Assembly (NCBI GenBank): GCA_029582265.1
Contig: CM055816.1
Location: 96,684,809 to 96,748,808, forward strand
DNA: 64,000 nt
Direction of reading: 5' to 3'
DNA from: Zoroaster sp. YZ-2022
Lineage: Eukaryota; Echinodermata; Asteroidea; Forcipulatida; Zoroasteridae
The position numbers were made by a program, and so were the translations under genes. Shown one piece after another: positions 44,115-55,983 of the stretch (within the stretch, counting starts at the first letter, position 1; each line of letters opens with the position of its first letter). The notes beneath the pieces are model-generated. The model did no database searches. It worked only from the letters and a program-made list of their open reading frames with translations, and was not told the origin of the DNA.

Positions 44115-44480
44115 AATAATAATAATAATAATAATGTGTGGATTTATATAGCGCACGTATCCACCAACTAAGTGGTGCTCAAGGCGCATTATATTATTAT
44201 CCCTGCTCATAAGGCTCATATCATAAGGCTCATAAATCATTCCTGAAACCATCTCAGCTCCCTGGGGAGTATACAGCTCAATTGCTGCCATTTCTAGCGC
44301 ATATAGAGCAAACCAACTCTGCCTTCACAGGTACCCATTTAACCCCTGGGTGGAGAGAAGCAATTATGATTAAGTGTCTTGCTCAAGGACACAAGTGTCA
44401 CGGCCGTGATTCGAACCCACATTATGTTGCTAATACCAGAACTTGAATCCGGTAAGCTAGACCGCTCGGCCACGACACCT
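44115..44480 (-). mobile_element. tRNA-Leu-derived SINE, copy A
   Basis: On the minus strand the head is a tRNA-Leu-like sequence: GGTGTCGTGGCCGAGCGGTC, an anticodon loop with CAA, and a GTTCGAATC B box. The body contains TGTCCTTGAGCAAGACACTT and the tail is (ATT)n. Copies B (48551-48903) and C (57115-57470) share head, body and tail. Copy A has a short internal duplication of the GGCTCATA stretch. Confidence 0.9.
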
Positions 44481-45553
44481 CAATGATCGTTATTGCAGAC
44501 AAACTTCAGAAAACTGGCCATAATTTATCTACCGATGATGTCATGCACTTGATTTTTGGTGTGTTGTCTTACTGGATGTTATTCTTCCCATTTATTAACA
44601 GAAATTGGTCATGTAAGAAGTAATTTAATAATGTGGGTTATTGCAAAGTTGAAGTGATCCGGAACTGGTCAAACGACTGTATTATAAGAACTTGAGAACA
44701 TTTAACTCTATAGCATAGCATAACTTCAAATATCCCCTTTAAAAATCATCTAAAATTGTACTCACTGTGATTTATTTACGCATGTGGAGGAAATCTGATC
44801 ATTGATGATTGAGATTAACCTGGGATTTTAGGTTTATTGGAAGCAAATAGGTTGATTATGTCAACAATAGTTCAAAAAATATAATCATGGGAATTTCTTA
44901 CAAAACAGTCAATGGAGGGCGCTATACCATTTATCTGCTGCATGCGCAGCCGGCCGGCCCGCCGCCGCGTTGTAGTCGAGGGCAAGGGCCCTCTGGTAGG
45001 TAAACATTAAACCAGGATCAGTGGTGTCAGTGAAGTGGGCAACGAACTCCTAACGCCAATGCATGTCAGGTAAGAAACACAATATAAATAACTATTAATT
45101 TGTTAATTTCATGTCATATCTGGTAATTAAATGCATACAAATTATAATGCAATTTCACTATTTTCTCAACTTGTCAGAATAAGCTGAAGGTTGAAACACG
45201 TTCCAAAAGGAGTGTTATTTGTAGAATGTAGACTTGGTATGGTTAATCCCCCTACAATACAATACAAAATAAAATTTGAAATACCTTTATCGAAAAAGAT
45301 GCCCTTCAATCATGGTACCAGAATTACGTCGGGACGGTAATGAAATGAGTTTTACGTATTGTATTTGTACAAAATTAATGACTATTTACTACAAGTACTG
45401 CCTATAAATATACAATAGCACACATTTGCATTTAAACTAAACATATGTTTTTTCATATGTTTTAGGAAACTGCTTTTTTAAAAATTATTTTACAAAATTT
45501 GTCACAGAAGATGTCAAAAGTCACAGTAAAAGTCATTGTAACAGTAACAAACT
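44481..45553. other. Intergenic stretch
   Basis: A short CpG-rich patch (GCCGGCCGGCCCGCCGCCGC) lies at 44948-44970, followed by a possible donor GTAAGAAAC at 45071. No exon is supported. Confidence 0.35.
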
Positions 45554-46450
45554 TGAGGATAAGTGCAGTGCAAATTCGTAACCATGGTTACCGTAATTAC
45601 GTTACCATATATTAAAGTACCAAGCAAATCACCAAAAGTAAAAAATGTTTTTATAACACTTGTAGCGAGGTATATTTGGAATAAAAACAATGTTGGGATT
45701 TTTATTTTTATTTTCTTTGCCAAAAAAATTACTTTTGTGCATTATTATGTCATTTTCTCATGTTTTATTTATAAATTTTTGGAGAACAGGAAAAATAATT
45801 TAAATCTAGGCACATAAACAATTGTTTTCCACAAGGCCTCCAATAAACACAATGTCAAAGAAAATTAAATTAGAATTGTTAATGAAAATTCCACATTTTG
45901 AGACTTGAAATCCATATTTCTCCCAGAAACCATAAGTTTTTCAAATTTTAACCACATGGATTGGATTCCTTATGAAATTCTGGTCTAGAATCAATATGAA
46001 ATATTCCACTTATATTGCTAATGTAAAATATGGCCAATTCTCCATAGAAGACCAGAAATTCATAGGGAATCCAATCCAAGGGGTTAAAATTTTAAAAATG
46101 TGTTTTCAGGAAAAATATAGATTGTTGGGTTATAAGTCACAAAATGTAGAATTTTGTTCTCTTGGACACTGTGATCAGTGGAGGCCAGGTAGAAAACAAA
46201 TTGTTCATGTGTCTAGACAGCCAATGTACGAAAGACTACTTTTAAATTTAAAACAAAACATTCTTGATCTGCAGAAAAGTTAAAAATAAAACATGAGAAA
46301 ATCACACATAATTCTGTTATCAAAACATTTTCACTTTTGTTCCTTTGCTTCTACTTTAATATATTTTCCAAACTTGTAATTCGTTACTATTTACAGTAAA
46401 AAAATTAAGGTATCCATGGTTACAGATTTGCAGTGCACTTATCCTCTTCT
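45554..46450. mobile_element. 897-bp inverted-repeat element
   Basis: The ends are inverted over about 38 bp: GAGGATAAGTGCAGTGCAAA at the left and its complement ending at about 46450, then GTAACCATGGTTACC palindromes. A second, inner inverted pair (TTGGATTCC...AATTCTGGTCT at 45960 and its complement at 46045-46078) sits in the middle. The longest open frame (45972-46283) runs through the inner hairpin and is judged non-coding. Confidence 0.65.
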
Positions 46451-48320
46451 TTTTTACCGTTAAATTAAATGTTAAATTAAATGTTAAATACTACATATTT
46501 TTTCAATAACAAAACATGTTCCCCAACAAATATGACACGATGTTCAGTTGGAATGCAATGGTATATGCTTTTGTACATTACATATTTCTATAGTTATCTA
46601 GACAATATGCCTAAAGGTAGAAATTCAAATAAAATACTGTTTTTTATTACTGTTTTTTCCTTACATTTCGCACAATATTAAAACCTGTACAAGGCAGATT
46701 CTTCAAAATATGGTCTAATATATAGTAATGGGGAAACACTGCTCAGATTTTTTAAGCTGTGCATTTTAAAAACAATTATGTCCGAATAACAGGTTAACAG
46801 ACACATGATTAATCAGTATGTACAACATTGGTATTTCAATCCCCTCACTTAATCTGGAATTCGAAAAAAAATTCTCGAACGTCAGTATTTTTGACGGAAA
46901 TTCACTACCTGAAAATGTTTTCTTTTATTAGATTTTAAATAAAACCTCGTGGATTGCCGAGGATTTGATTTTTTCAGTATAGAAAGGTTGTAGATGATCT
47001 ATTTCTGTGTATTCACGACATGGAATGAATTAAAATGAAGTTCAAGAATTCACACAGTTGCCGTTAGTTTTAAAAGTTGCGAACGTCATGGATTTCCGTC
47101 AATATGTCAACAATAAGAAAAATGTGAAATTTGACAAGAAATAAAAAATTCCACGAACTCGCTGATTTGCTGTTTTATATTTAAAACTATTCAGATTTAT
47201 TCACAATATCAACAAATTTATTTACTACTAAGCAATTCACGCTAAAGAAACTGAACTTTTTCTACAACGCAAAACTGTCTCGTCCGTCCAACGATCAACT
47301 GACGTTCGATCGAACGTTAATCCTGGTTTCGTGTTAAACTTTGACCCCGACCATGACGACGCACACATCTTTCTTTTTATGCATTACTAGCAACTCTCAC
47401 ATCGGTAAGTAACGAACTCTGCTGTTTCCCCTGGGTACGATAGGTCATCTTAATATAGATCTGTCAAAAAACTGACGTACGACAAAGATGACGTAAGAGA
47501 ACCGATTCACACCACCAGATTTAATTCAGAATGCCGCCGAAGCATAACCGGAACTATAAATTCGTAGCACATGAACGTTGACAGCTAGCGAAGTGACCGG
47601 CCATTACGTGGAATATTCGTGCGCAGCGCGCACGACACAATAATGTTGCGAACGTCAGTTTTTTGACAGATTTGTTTTCTAACGTCATTTATTTGACAGA
47701 CTATTAAAAAAAGTATCGAACGTCAGGATTTTGTTGAAGGATATGTATCGAACGTCATGTTGACGGACATAAATTAAGTTGGTTTAAATTTTATGTTGAA
47801 GTAAATTAGGCCTAAAATAAATTACGCTGTAATAAAGCCTTCACTATATTATATAAAAAAAATTGAATTCTTCACAAAATTTAAATATCATGTGTTTATA
47901 CGCTATTTAATGAGTTGGTTAAAATATATTATTGAAAAATACTTATTTCACAATTCCTGGTATATTTTTTTAACTTTTGGATTTATATTTATGAACAAAC
48001 CATAGGCTAAACGTTTGAATTAAAGAAAATCATTTTTTTAAAGAATAGAGTCCATCCTAGTAGGGAATGTTAAATAAAATTACCCATTAAATGTATTTAG
48101 GTATGGTTGTTTCTATATTTTTCTTGCCTGTCTTAGGTTCTTATATAGTCTTCCAATCATCCCATCATCTTCCATTTGCACTTCCACCACCCGCACTGCA
48201 CTTCCATCACCCACTACCTATCCCATCATCTTATTCAAAGAACTGCATCACCATATTTTGTTTAATCTCGCTGCATGCAATTCACTCTCCATAGCTCCAT
48301 TCATTCTCATCCTTATCATT
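46451..48320. repeat. Left flank with recurring TCGAACGTCA...TTGAC motifs
   Basis: (T)CGAACGTCA or AACGTCA followed at 5-12 bases by TTGAC(A/G)G occurs near 46873, 47087, 47648, 47680, 47716 and 47746. The same combination reappears on the far side of the 48321-52808 gene at 53549. These look like subterminal motifs of a large element enclosing that gene; its ends were not found. Confidence 0.5.
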
Positions 48321-48550
48321 ATGAGCAAGGCAACGTATTACCGTAACAAATTAAAGAAAAATTATCCCAGAAAATATGAAGAATATCTACACTCTCAGGC
48401 CACGGCTGCTACACAACGAAGATATAAATTAAGGGAAGAACTAAACAAATGTAATCCATCTAAAAAAGCACTGGAACAACAAGAAAAACGGCGCGAAAAG
48501 GGGAGACTGAGGCAACAACGATATATGGAGAGGAAAAAAATGAGCCAAAA

Positions 48551-48903
48551 TAATAATAATAATAATAATGGCGGCATTTTAAAGCGCTCTTACACGAGGT
48601 ATCACATCGCTGTACATTATTACCCCTGCTCATCAGGCGCATAAATCATTCCTGAAACCATCTCAGCTCCCTGGAGAGTATACAGCTCAATTGCTGCCAT
48701 TTCGGCGGATATGGGCTATACTAATTAAACATAAGAACCAACTCTGCCCTCACAGGTACCCATTTACCCCTGGGTGGGGGAGAAGCAATTACGGTAAAGT
48801 GTCTTACTCAAGGACACAGGCACCACGGTCGCGGTCGGGATTCGAACCCACATTCTGACGACTCAGCCATCAGAACACAAATCCGATGCACTAAACCGCT
48901 CGA
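48551..48903 (-). mobile_element. tRNA-Leu-derived SINE, copy B, inside an exon
   Basis: The same tail (AAT)n, body and head as copy A, more diverged in the middle. It interrupts the basic N-terminal coding sequence of the 48321-52808 gene. AAAAT/AAAATAA on each side (48543 and 48903) is the probable target duplication. Confidence 0.85.
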
Positions 48904-49675
48904 AAATAAAGTTGAGGACACCGACACACACCGGCGACTGGACATCACCCAACAGATCAGCGCCAAATACACCCACAGGCACGAGAGCAGCCACTGAAAC
49001 AAAAAGAGCCTACTGGCGCGAAAGAAAACAGGCAGAAAGACAGAGACTAAAAGATAAACCTCAGAAATTAAGAAGGATTAAGGAAAAGGATAGAAATCGA
49101 AAAGGAAACAAAGATCTGAACTGAGAAAAGAACAAGAAAATAAATACCATAGTCAGTCAATGCCAGGATACAGATCAATACAAACTCTAAAAAACCACAC
49201 AGTCATAGCCCAACAGGCTCTTCCAAAATCACCCCAAAAGTTTGCATCAGTTCTCTGCGGACTGGTTCGAAACTCATCTCCCAGAAAAATGGCAATGCAA
49301 GATACTGGATTGGTACAACCGACGATCTTCTGTACAACAATGCAGGATATTGCAGGCAACATGAAGCAGAAAAAGGGTGGCAGGGATGCGCTAAAACATT
49401 TCGCCCGTGCATCAGTCAAGTATGCAACACAAATTCAAATTAGTAAGCAACTAAAATTGGCTAGAGGAACGATCCGAAGAGCCCTGCGTACCAGTGGGCA
49501 GCGCCGACATTTAGGACGTGGGAAAACATAATGGCATTTTATCTTCGGGAGGATATTTCTAGGCCTTTGCCATTGAAAAGGTATGCAACTAAGCAAGGGC
49601 CTGGACATGTCATGCAGATGTCACTAACAGCAGCTCACAAAATGTTCGAATCAGATTATCCTGGCTCTAAAGTAA

Positions 49676-50703
49676 GGGAGCGTCTCAAAAGTCGGAACGG
49701 ATAGTCCGTTCCGTTGGGAATACCAGAGTGGTCCGTTGGGAACACGTCAGCGTTCCCCCGGGCATACGCAAACGGTCCCGAGGAACGGAGCTGTATGCCC
49801 AGCGGAACGTTCGACTGGGCACACGCGAGCATACTCAGCTACAAGAACGATCCAAAGGAACGTTCCTTTTGGGAACAGTGGAGACTGCAACACTCCGCCA
49901 ACTGCGAATGGGCAGAAAAAATGTAATACATTGTGTTTACCGCACGCGCGGCACACGTTTATAGTGCACTACTACTGCACGAAAATAAACTACTTTTAGC
50001 TCACACACACTGAGCTAAACTGTAGTGTACACCGTGTACCGTGTAGCTGGGTAGGATGGCAAATGCTGAAAATCATGTGCTTGGTAAGTAGCCTAGTCTC
50101 AAATCTTTAGAAATAATTTATAAATTGTCAATGTCAACAAACTATGTGTACAATAAAGCCTGGGACTTTACCATGGCCTTCAAGTTGACTTATAAACCCA
50201 CTAACGTTAACGTTAACAGTTAGTTTGCCCTGCTGTCGTTGTGACTAAAAACTTACGGTATTACAAGTATTAATTATAACGACGCATTAAACCCAGTTAT
50301 CTGTGAGCGAAGTCAGTAATTTGTGGAAGTTGCACATGTTAATCACTGACTAAAGACTTTACAAGAAGGCTAGGGATGGCACGTATGCAACTAAACTGTC
50401 CGTTTAACGAAAACTGCAACATACCTTCACCTTCCGACCATAAACACGTATAGTAACGATTCGCATACGGTGAAGACTATGCTGCAATTACTAATTGAGA
50501 ATGTTCCCGTGGGAACGTTCCGCGGGGAATACAGTATGCTTTGCGTGTTCCCGCAGGATCGCTCATTGGGAACACGCTGGCGGTCCCTGGGAACGCATCA
50601 TTGTTCCCACAGAGCATACGCATCCGTTCCCATGAATCGCTGGAGTATTCCCAGAGGAACGTTCGGCTGGGCATATATCCGTTCCGACTTTTGAGACGCT
50701 CCC
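49676..50703. mobile_element. 1,028-bp TIR element with TAA target duplication
   Basis: TAA lies at 49673-49675 and 50704-50706. The ends are 28-bp perfect inverted repeats beginning GGGAGCGTCTCAAAAGTCGG. Subterminal zones of about 200 bp on each side are dense in GGAACG/CGTTCC and GGGCATACGC words. Removing the element restores an open frame across the host exon, confirming the boundaries. The 3-bp TAA duplication fits PIF/Harbinger-type transposition. No transposase is encoded. Confidence 0.92.
50056..50083 (+). CDS. Candidate captured first exon inside the TIR element
   Basis: ATG at 50056 gives MANAENHVL and is followed by a strong donor GTAAGTAG at 50084 (phase 1). No second exon fits before the element ends, so it may be a captured promoter and first exon. 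Weak evidence because of its length. Confidence 0.3.
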
Positions 50704-52808
50704 TAAGTTACTTGAAGTTCGCTATTTTACGCCCCAAGAATGTCCGTCTGCTATCTAAGATCCACCATGAAGTGTGTGCCTGTGTCTATTGCATGAACAT
50801 CAAGTATAAACTTGTTGTGGTAAACAGAGCCATCAACACAACAAAGTTAACCAATGGTGTTGAAAAGATAGCTGATGAGTTCACATTTACAGACAGGCTG
50901 TTGTGTCCGATGTCAGATTCGCAAAGATTTCACAATGAGGAGTGCGCATTCTGCACTTGTGATAAATGCGGCAATTATGGAGATACCATACGGAAGATGT
51001 ATGAACCTGTCATCCGAGAATCAAAGGAACAATTGAATTGGCTCCACTGGGAGAGGGAGGAGGTAGTAGCGGGAAAGTCACGCCGGATCTTAAAAACGAA
51101 ACATGGATCAATGAATACGTTCATCCAGGAACTCATTCGTGACACCGAGAGGCCTGTGCAAGGTGTTTCTTTTGTGAAGCATCTGTCTACGGCGAAATGG
51201 CAGCATCGGCAGTATTCAAACTTAAAAGAACACCTCCCTGCAAATTGGGCTATGAAGATCATGGACTTTGGGCAAAACAGGAAGGCGTTCTACCAGGATG
51301 AGGTCAAGGCTGCTTACTACGGCCAAATGCAGATCACGATGCATCCGATCGTAATGTACTATCGGAAAGATAACGCTCTTGTTCGGGACTCTCTAATCTT
51401 CTTGTCTGACGATATTGGCCATGACTACCACGCAGCTCAACACTATCTCAGTCTTGCATCACGACACCTGGAACACCAGATACACGTGAAAAGAGAAGTA
51501 ATATGGAGCGACGGGTGCCAGAGCCAGTACAAAGGAAGGGGTGCTTTTGCCGACCTTGATCTTTCTCCGGATACAAGGGAAAGAAACTACTTTGGGTCTG
51601 AACACGGGAAGGGTGAGAGTGATGGTGAAATTGGAGTTGTGAATAAAGCAGTTGACCAAGCAATTTTAGGGCGTAAAGTTGTTATCAATTCGGCCAACGA
51701 TTTGTGGATATGGTGCAGTGAAAATTTAGCCATTGATACTACATATTCAAAAAGATCATTCGTTTATGTCGCAAAAGATGCAATCAACAGAGAGCGACCG
51801 GAAACCAACGTATCCACAGTCAATGTATCTCGCAAGTTTCATCATCAAGTTTCATAAGCCGTTCGGAGACTATCCTACTTTTGCTTTCCGTGTTTAATCG
51901 GAAATGAAGAAATGTGCAAGAATGCGACCTACACCGGTGGCACCTTCGAGCTAAAACACCTGAGCGTAAAAGGAGAAAAGAAAATCGGTGAGTTATTTAA
52001 ACATTAAACATAGTTTCTCACACTTTTCAGTTTTTTTATAGTTAGGCCTATTATTATTTACAGAATTTTTATAGATAACTTACCTGGTGCATTTAACATT
52101 TGTTTGGTACAGGAAAGTCGAAAGCAGTGAGTAAAGCGAAGGAATCTTCATCATCTCGATCAAGTCAAACGGCAACTCCGGGCGCCTCAACTGTGTCCCC
52201 ACCATCACCTGCAGTACCAAGTCCACCTGCAGTTCAACCCTCCCCTGCGGTTCAACCCCCACCTGCGGACCAACCCTCACCAGGCAATTTTTTTTTTATC
52301 TTGACATCATAATACAATTTGAAGTGTTGAAACTAAAACAATGAAACAAAGCAAAAGTGATCGTATTTCAGTCTTGTTATCTTATTGTTTTTTTGTACTT
52401 TTTTCTCGTCAGATACATCTCAGCCCATAGACAATGGACACTTTGTTGCTGTCACATTGCACGGGCAACGTGGCACGTCGGATTGGTACTTAGCAAAGGT
52501 ACAGTAATTATAACCTCCAGAAATAATTAAATCCACGGAGATTTATCATTATTCCCAATCACTGATTTTCGTTTTTCTTTCCATGAATTATCTTTTAATA
52601 TAGGTGGTGGACGTGCCTTTCCTATCTATCCAAGTCGGGCTCTTACTATGTTTGGCCCGACATGGATGATGTGTCATGGCAAAGCAAACGTGACTACCTT
52701 TGTCATATTTCCCCACAATGGATAGTCATTGGAAGCCGAATTAAGATGACTCTGGCAGAAGCAGATTACAAGTGTTGTGTTGATAATTTCAATCGTTCAA
52801 AAGAGTAG

Positions 52809-54058
52809 GCCTAGTGAATTTCCATATTTCCTGTTTGTGTTTGACGAGAACCAGATTGTGAAAATGACAGATTACAAATGTAGAAGTATGCTCATGGACC
52901 CAAACAATTGTGCCGTTTATCGATAGAAAGGAACGTAAATTTTCACAATGCTATTATTAAATAAAATCTATTTCTGCCTTTGATAACTTAGAGTTGCAAT
53001 GAATGTATTAAATTGTTCACGTAGATGGTTATTACTTTTGGTATGTAGTAATACCATTAATACTATTAATACCAGTCAGCATAAAAAGGAACGACGTTAC
53101 TTTTGTTGTAGGCCTAGTAAAGGTATGTCTATGGTGTTTTACCCTCTAAATCGACCAATTAATCATCGGTATAGACCACTTGCAGACGCGGCATGTATCT
53201 ATCTTGTCAGTCATTTTGGGAGTCCAATCGGTACACTTAAAGTGCAAATTGTCTTGCAACAAGGGGGTGGTGTCACTATCTATTCCAGGAAAGATGTAAC
53301 AATGATGACTGAAGTTTTTAAATATTTGACTGTTGATTTTTGCCAACGTTGTAAAAGTTGTAAAATTCATTAAAGTTCATTATTGATTATTGTTGCTGTT
53401 TAAAACCAGTTGACGTCGGGAAGATACAAAGTTTTCCGGTCCCCCGTGCAGGATTATTTTCAGTGAAAAATCGGAAAACAATTATAGCCATTACAAAATG
53501 TTCCTGTCAAAGAAACTATGTAAGGACGACGAAATAAAAGCGTCATTGTATCGAACGTCATTCAATGTCTGTCAACATTTTTTAGGACGTTGTGACAAAG
53601 TGACGTAAGCCAGAAAATTTCCCTCCTAATTGAGAAAAGCCCTGCAATTATTGCGCTCTCATTGGCTGCAAGTTCCAACATATGAACCAATCAAACCACT
53701 TAGCAAATAACGCCATTGCTGATTGGTTGCCTGCGGATCCACTAAACCAGTATAAATAGCTTCACACACCAAGACTGCCAGAATGAACTAGCACGTCCAA
53801 CTGTCAACACCATGACAGTAGCAAAAAGCCCAAAGCATGTATACATACAAACACTTAAACGCAGGCACCATGTAATATGGAACACGCAATATGCAATATG
53901 GAACGTAATGTACATGTGTCAGGACAGAATATGGGGGAAATGTGAGTATTGAATGCTGAGTATAAAGCATTTGATCATAAAATTGATAAAATGAATTATG
54001 TTTAGCGAGCAAAATTGCTATTTCTTGGTGGATGCGAGTTGGTGGACGCTATTTCTTA
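52809..54058. other. Intergenic stretch
   Basis: The 53547-53600 part carries the TCGAACGTCA...GTCAAC motif seen at 46870-47760. An open frame at 52999-53373 has no recognisable domain and is not called. Nothing else is recognised. Confidence 0.4.
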
Positions 54059-54140
54059 GTCATGGTGCCAGAGTGGTGAAGGCGCTGCACTCGAAATCCA
54101 ATGGAGTTTTCCTGTACAGGTTCGAATCCTGTCCATGATG
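54059..54140 (+). tRNA. tRNA-Ser (CGA), possibly a pseudogene
   Basis: Eighty-two bases fold as a class II tRNA: acceptor GTCATGG/CCATGAT (one G-U), D arm with GCC/GGC, anticodon loop CTCGAAA (CGA, Ser), a variable arm with GGA/TCC pairing, and a perfect T arm ACAGG-TTCGAAT-CCTGT. The anticodon stem has two mismatches (CTGCA against TCCAA), which casts doubt on function. A T-rich terminator follows at 54158-54167. Confidence 0.72.
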
Positions 54141-54439
54141 TGCAAATTCCTACGACTATTTTTTTTTCTCCCGATTTGATAGAATTAAAATTGCGAAGCT
54201 TTAGATATCACAAAAAACGTGAATACAAGTAAAATCTTGAAAGATAAAGGAATCGTGATGTTTTTTTCCTCCTTGGCTGATAGAACTGAAATTGCGAATC
54301 TTTAGATAACACAAAAACAGTGAAGACAATTAAATTCTGAAAGATAAACATACAAATATAGGTACTTTTTACAAATTAATTGTACTTGCCAGTGTGGGGA
54401 TGATTTCTAGCGATAATATCCAAGATAATAACTACACTG

Positions 54440-55450
54440 TAAAAAGTGACTCCACCTCATGCACGTGAATCGACTATGCTGATGCACTTGATGCATCAAC
54501 GTTGGGTAATACATACACCTGAGGTTAAGTAGACTGTCATCACATGTACATCATGTACACCGTGTGATGGATATCTGTCAACGATTAAACACTTCATGTA
54601 CTTGAAGTGCATCCTTGTGTTGTTGCAACTTTTTGACACAAATCCTCTTGCTCTTGAGGTGCAATGTGTGCTTTTAGCAAGCCCGCATCTGGGGTGAGAT
54701 GACAAACTTCACGTGGTCCACCCTGTTTCAACTAATGTCATCAAACCGATGTATGCAGCTTATACTAGCACTCTAAGCTGCTCATCATCATACGAAAGAA
54801 GAAGAAGCAAGCCCGCACTGTCACTTCATGTACATGACGTAGAAATAGGATCTTTATTTTGGAAATTAGAAGTACCTCACGTGTTTTAGGTTAAATGAAC
54901 ATAATAAATCTATCACCCAAAGGCACTTGAGGTACAACATGTGTATGTAATAATACCTTATCGTAGCACCTCGAGCGTTTGAGGTGCATTGTGCATATGG
55001 GGCCTACCCATACTACGTTGCATGTGCTTGAGGTATCGTGAATATAATCAAACTATTACTATACGGCACTTGAAGTACAATAAGTGTATGTAATGTTCGC
55101 GGCATCGCCTATGTTTCAAGTGCACGGCGTGTATGTTAATACTGTACTGCATGTGCTTGAGGTATAATGTTCCCTAATCGCTGCACCTCATGCGTTTCAT
55201 GTGCATGGTGTCCATGTCCGTTTAGTGCGCTGCATGTGCTTGAGGTTGTAATGTTTGCTACTCGCTGCATTTCATGCGTCTGTTGTGCGTAGTGTGAGTG
55301 TACAGTGCACTGCATCATGTGCTTGAGTTTCCTAATCGCATGCACATCATGCGTCTGAACTGCATGTGCACGTCCATAGTGCGTGCACTGCGTTGAACTC
55401 TCCCGGACGGTCTATGCTGACGGAGATAGCACACCTCACATGTTTGAGGT
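54440..55450. repeat. Left subterminal motif array
   Basis: Repeated words TGCACTTGAGGTA, GCATGTGCTTGAGGT, ACCTCATGCG and GCACCTC recur every 30-70 bp in both orientations. Several carry a following (G/C)TGCAT. The density falls sharply after 55450. Confidence 0.75.
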
Positions 55451-55983
55451 GAAGGTACGCCAGAACCGCTTATACAATATAAAGGCCTGTCTTGAACGGT
55501 CCTTGCCGTAGGCTAGGCCTATCTAACATACGGTTAACAAATGAGGTGCATAACCATCGAAACTATAAATATAAAAACCAATATAAAAACCAATATAAAA
55601 CTCACTGCCTTCTGAAGGTTGGACATTAATGTAGTTCTTTAGATGTGGGGAAAATATCAGTGCTTGAGGCGCGCGCACATGTATCGTACCACCGTCATGC
55701 ACATCATGCGATATTTCCCGCCTTATCTCCAATGCACATTCGCGCTAAGGACTTTTTAGAAGCGGAAGGATCTTATACTATTTTTAGTTTTCGCATTTTG
55801 TTGAAGTATGGAAGAGAAAAATATACCAATACATATGAAAAAATCAATTAGGGGATTCAATTTCAATTAAACTAAGTTTTTCAACGAAATAATTTTTAGT
55901 AACTTAGAACTATTTTATTTCTGCGGATGGCTTCGGACTAATAGCGCAATCACGTGATTGCATGTCTATCGATCCTATGCAAG

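Larger units (their letters stand above)
48321..52808 (+). pseudogene. Multi-exon gene of an uncharacterised animal family, heavily disrupted
   Basis: Starts MSKATYYRNKLKKNYPRKYE, a basic helical N-terminus. It continues after a SINE insertion (48904-49124), then 49125-49675 (FYLREDISRPLPLKR, SLTAAHKMFE). After the 1,028-bp TIR element it continues in frame at 50707 (LKFAILRPKNV, CACVYCMN) through WSDGCQSQYKGRG and NYFGSEHGKGESDGEIGVV to an in-frame TAA at 51855. Homology continues to donor GTGAGT at 51988. Later exons are 52113-52283 (Pro/Ser-rich, GC donor), 52413-52498 (DWYLAK) and 52604-52808 (YVWPDMDDVSW, reached by frameshift). I recall this architecture from uncharacterised proteins abundant in fish and marine invertebrate genomes; the function is unknown. 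Lesions: two insertions, one stop, at least three frameshifts. Confidence 0.72.

Noticed and set aside
45972..46283. 103-codon plus-strand frame
   Set aside because: It runs through an inverted repeat inside an inverted-repeat element, which explains the open frame.
52999..53373. 124-codon plus-strand frame
   Set aside because: No domain, no splice or start support, and unusual composition.
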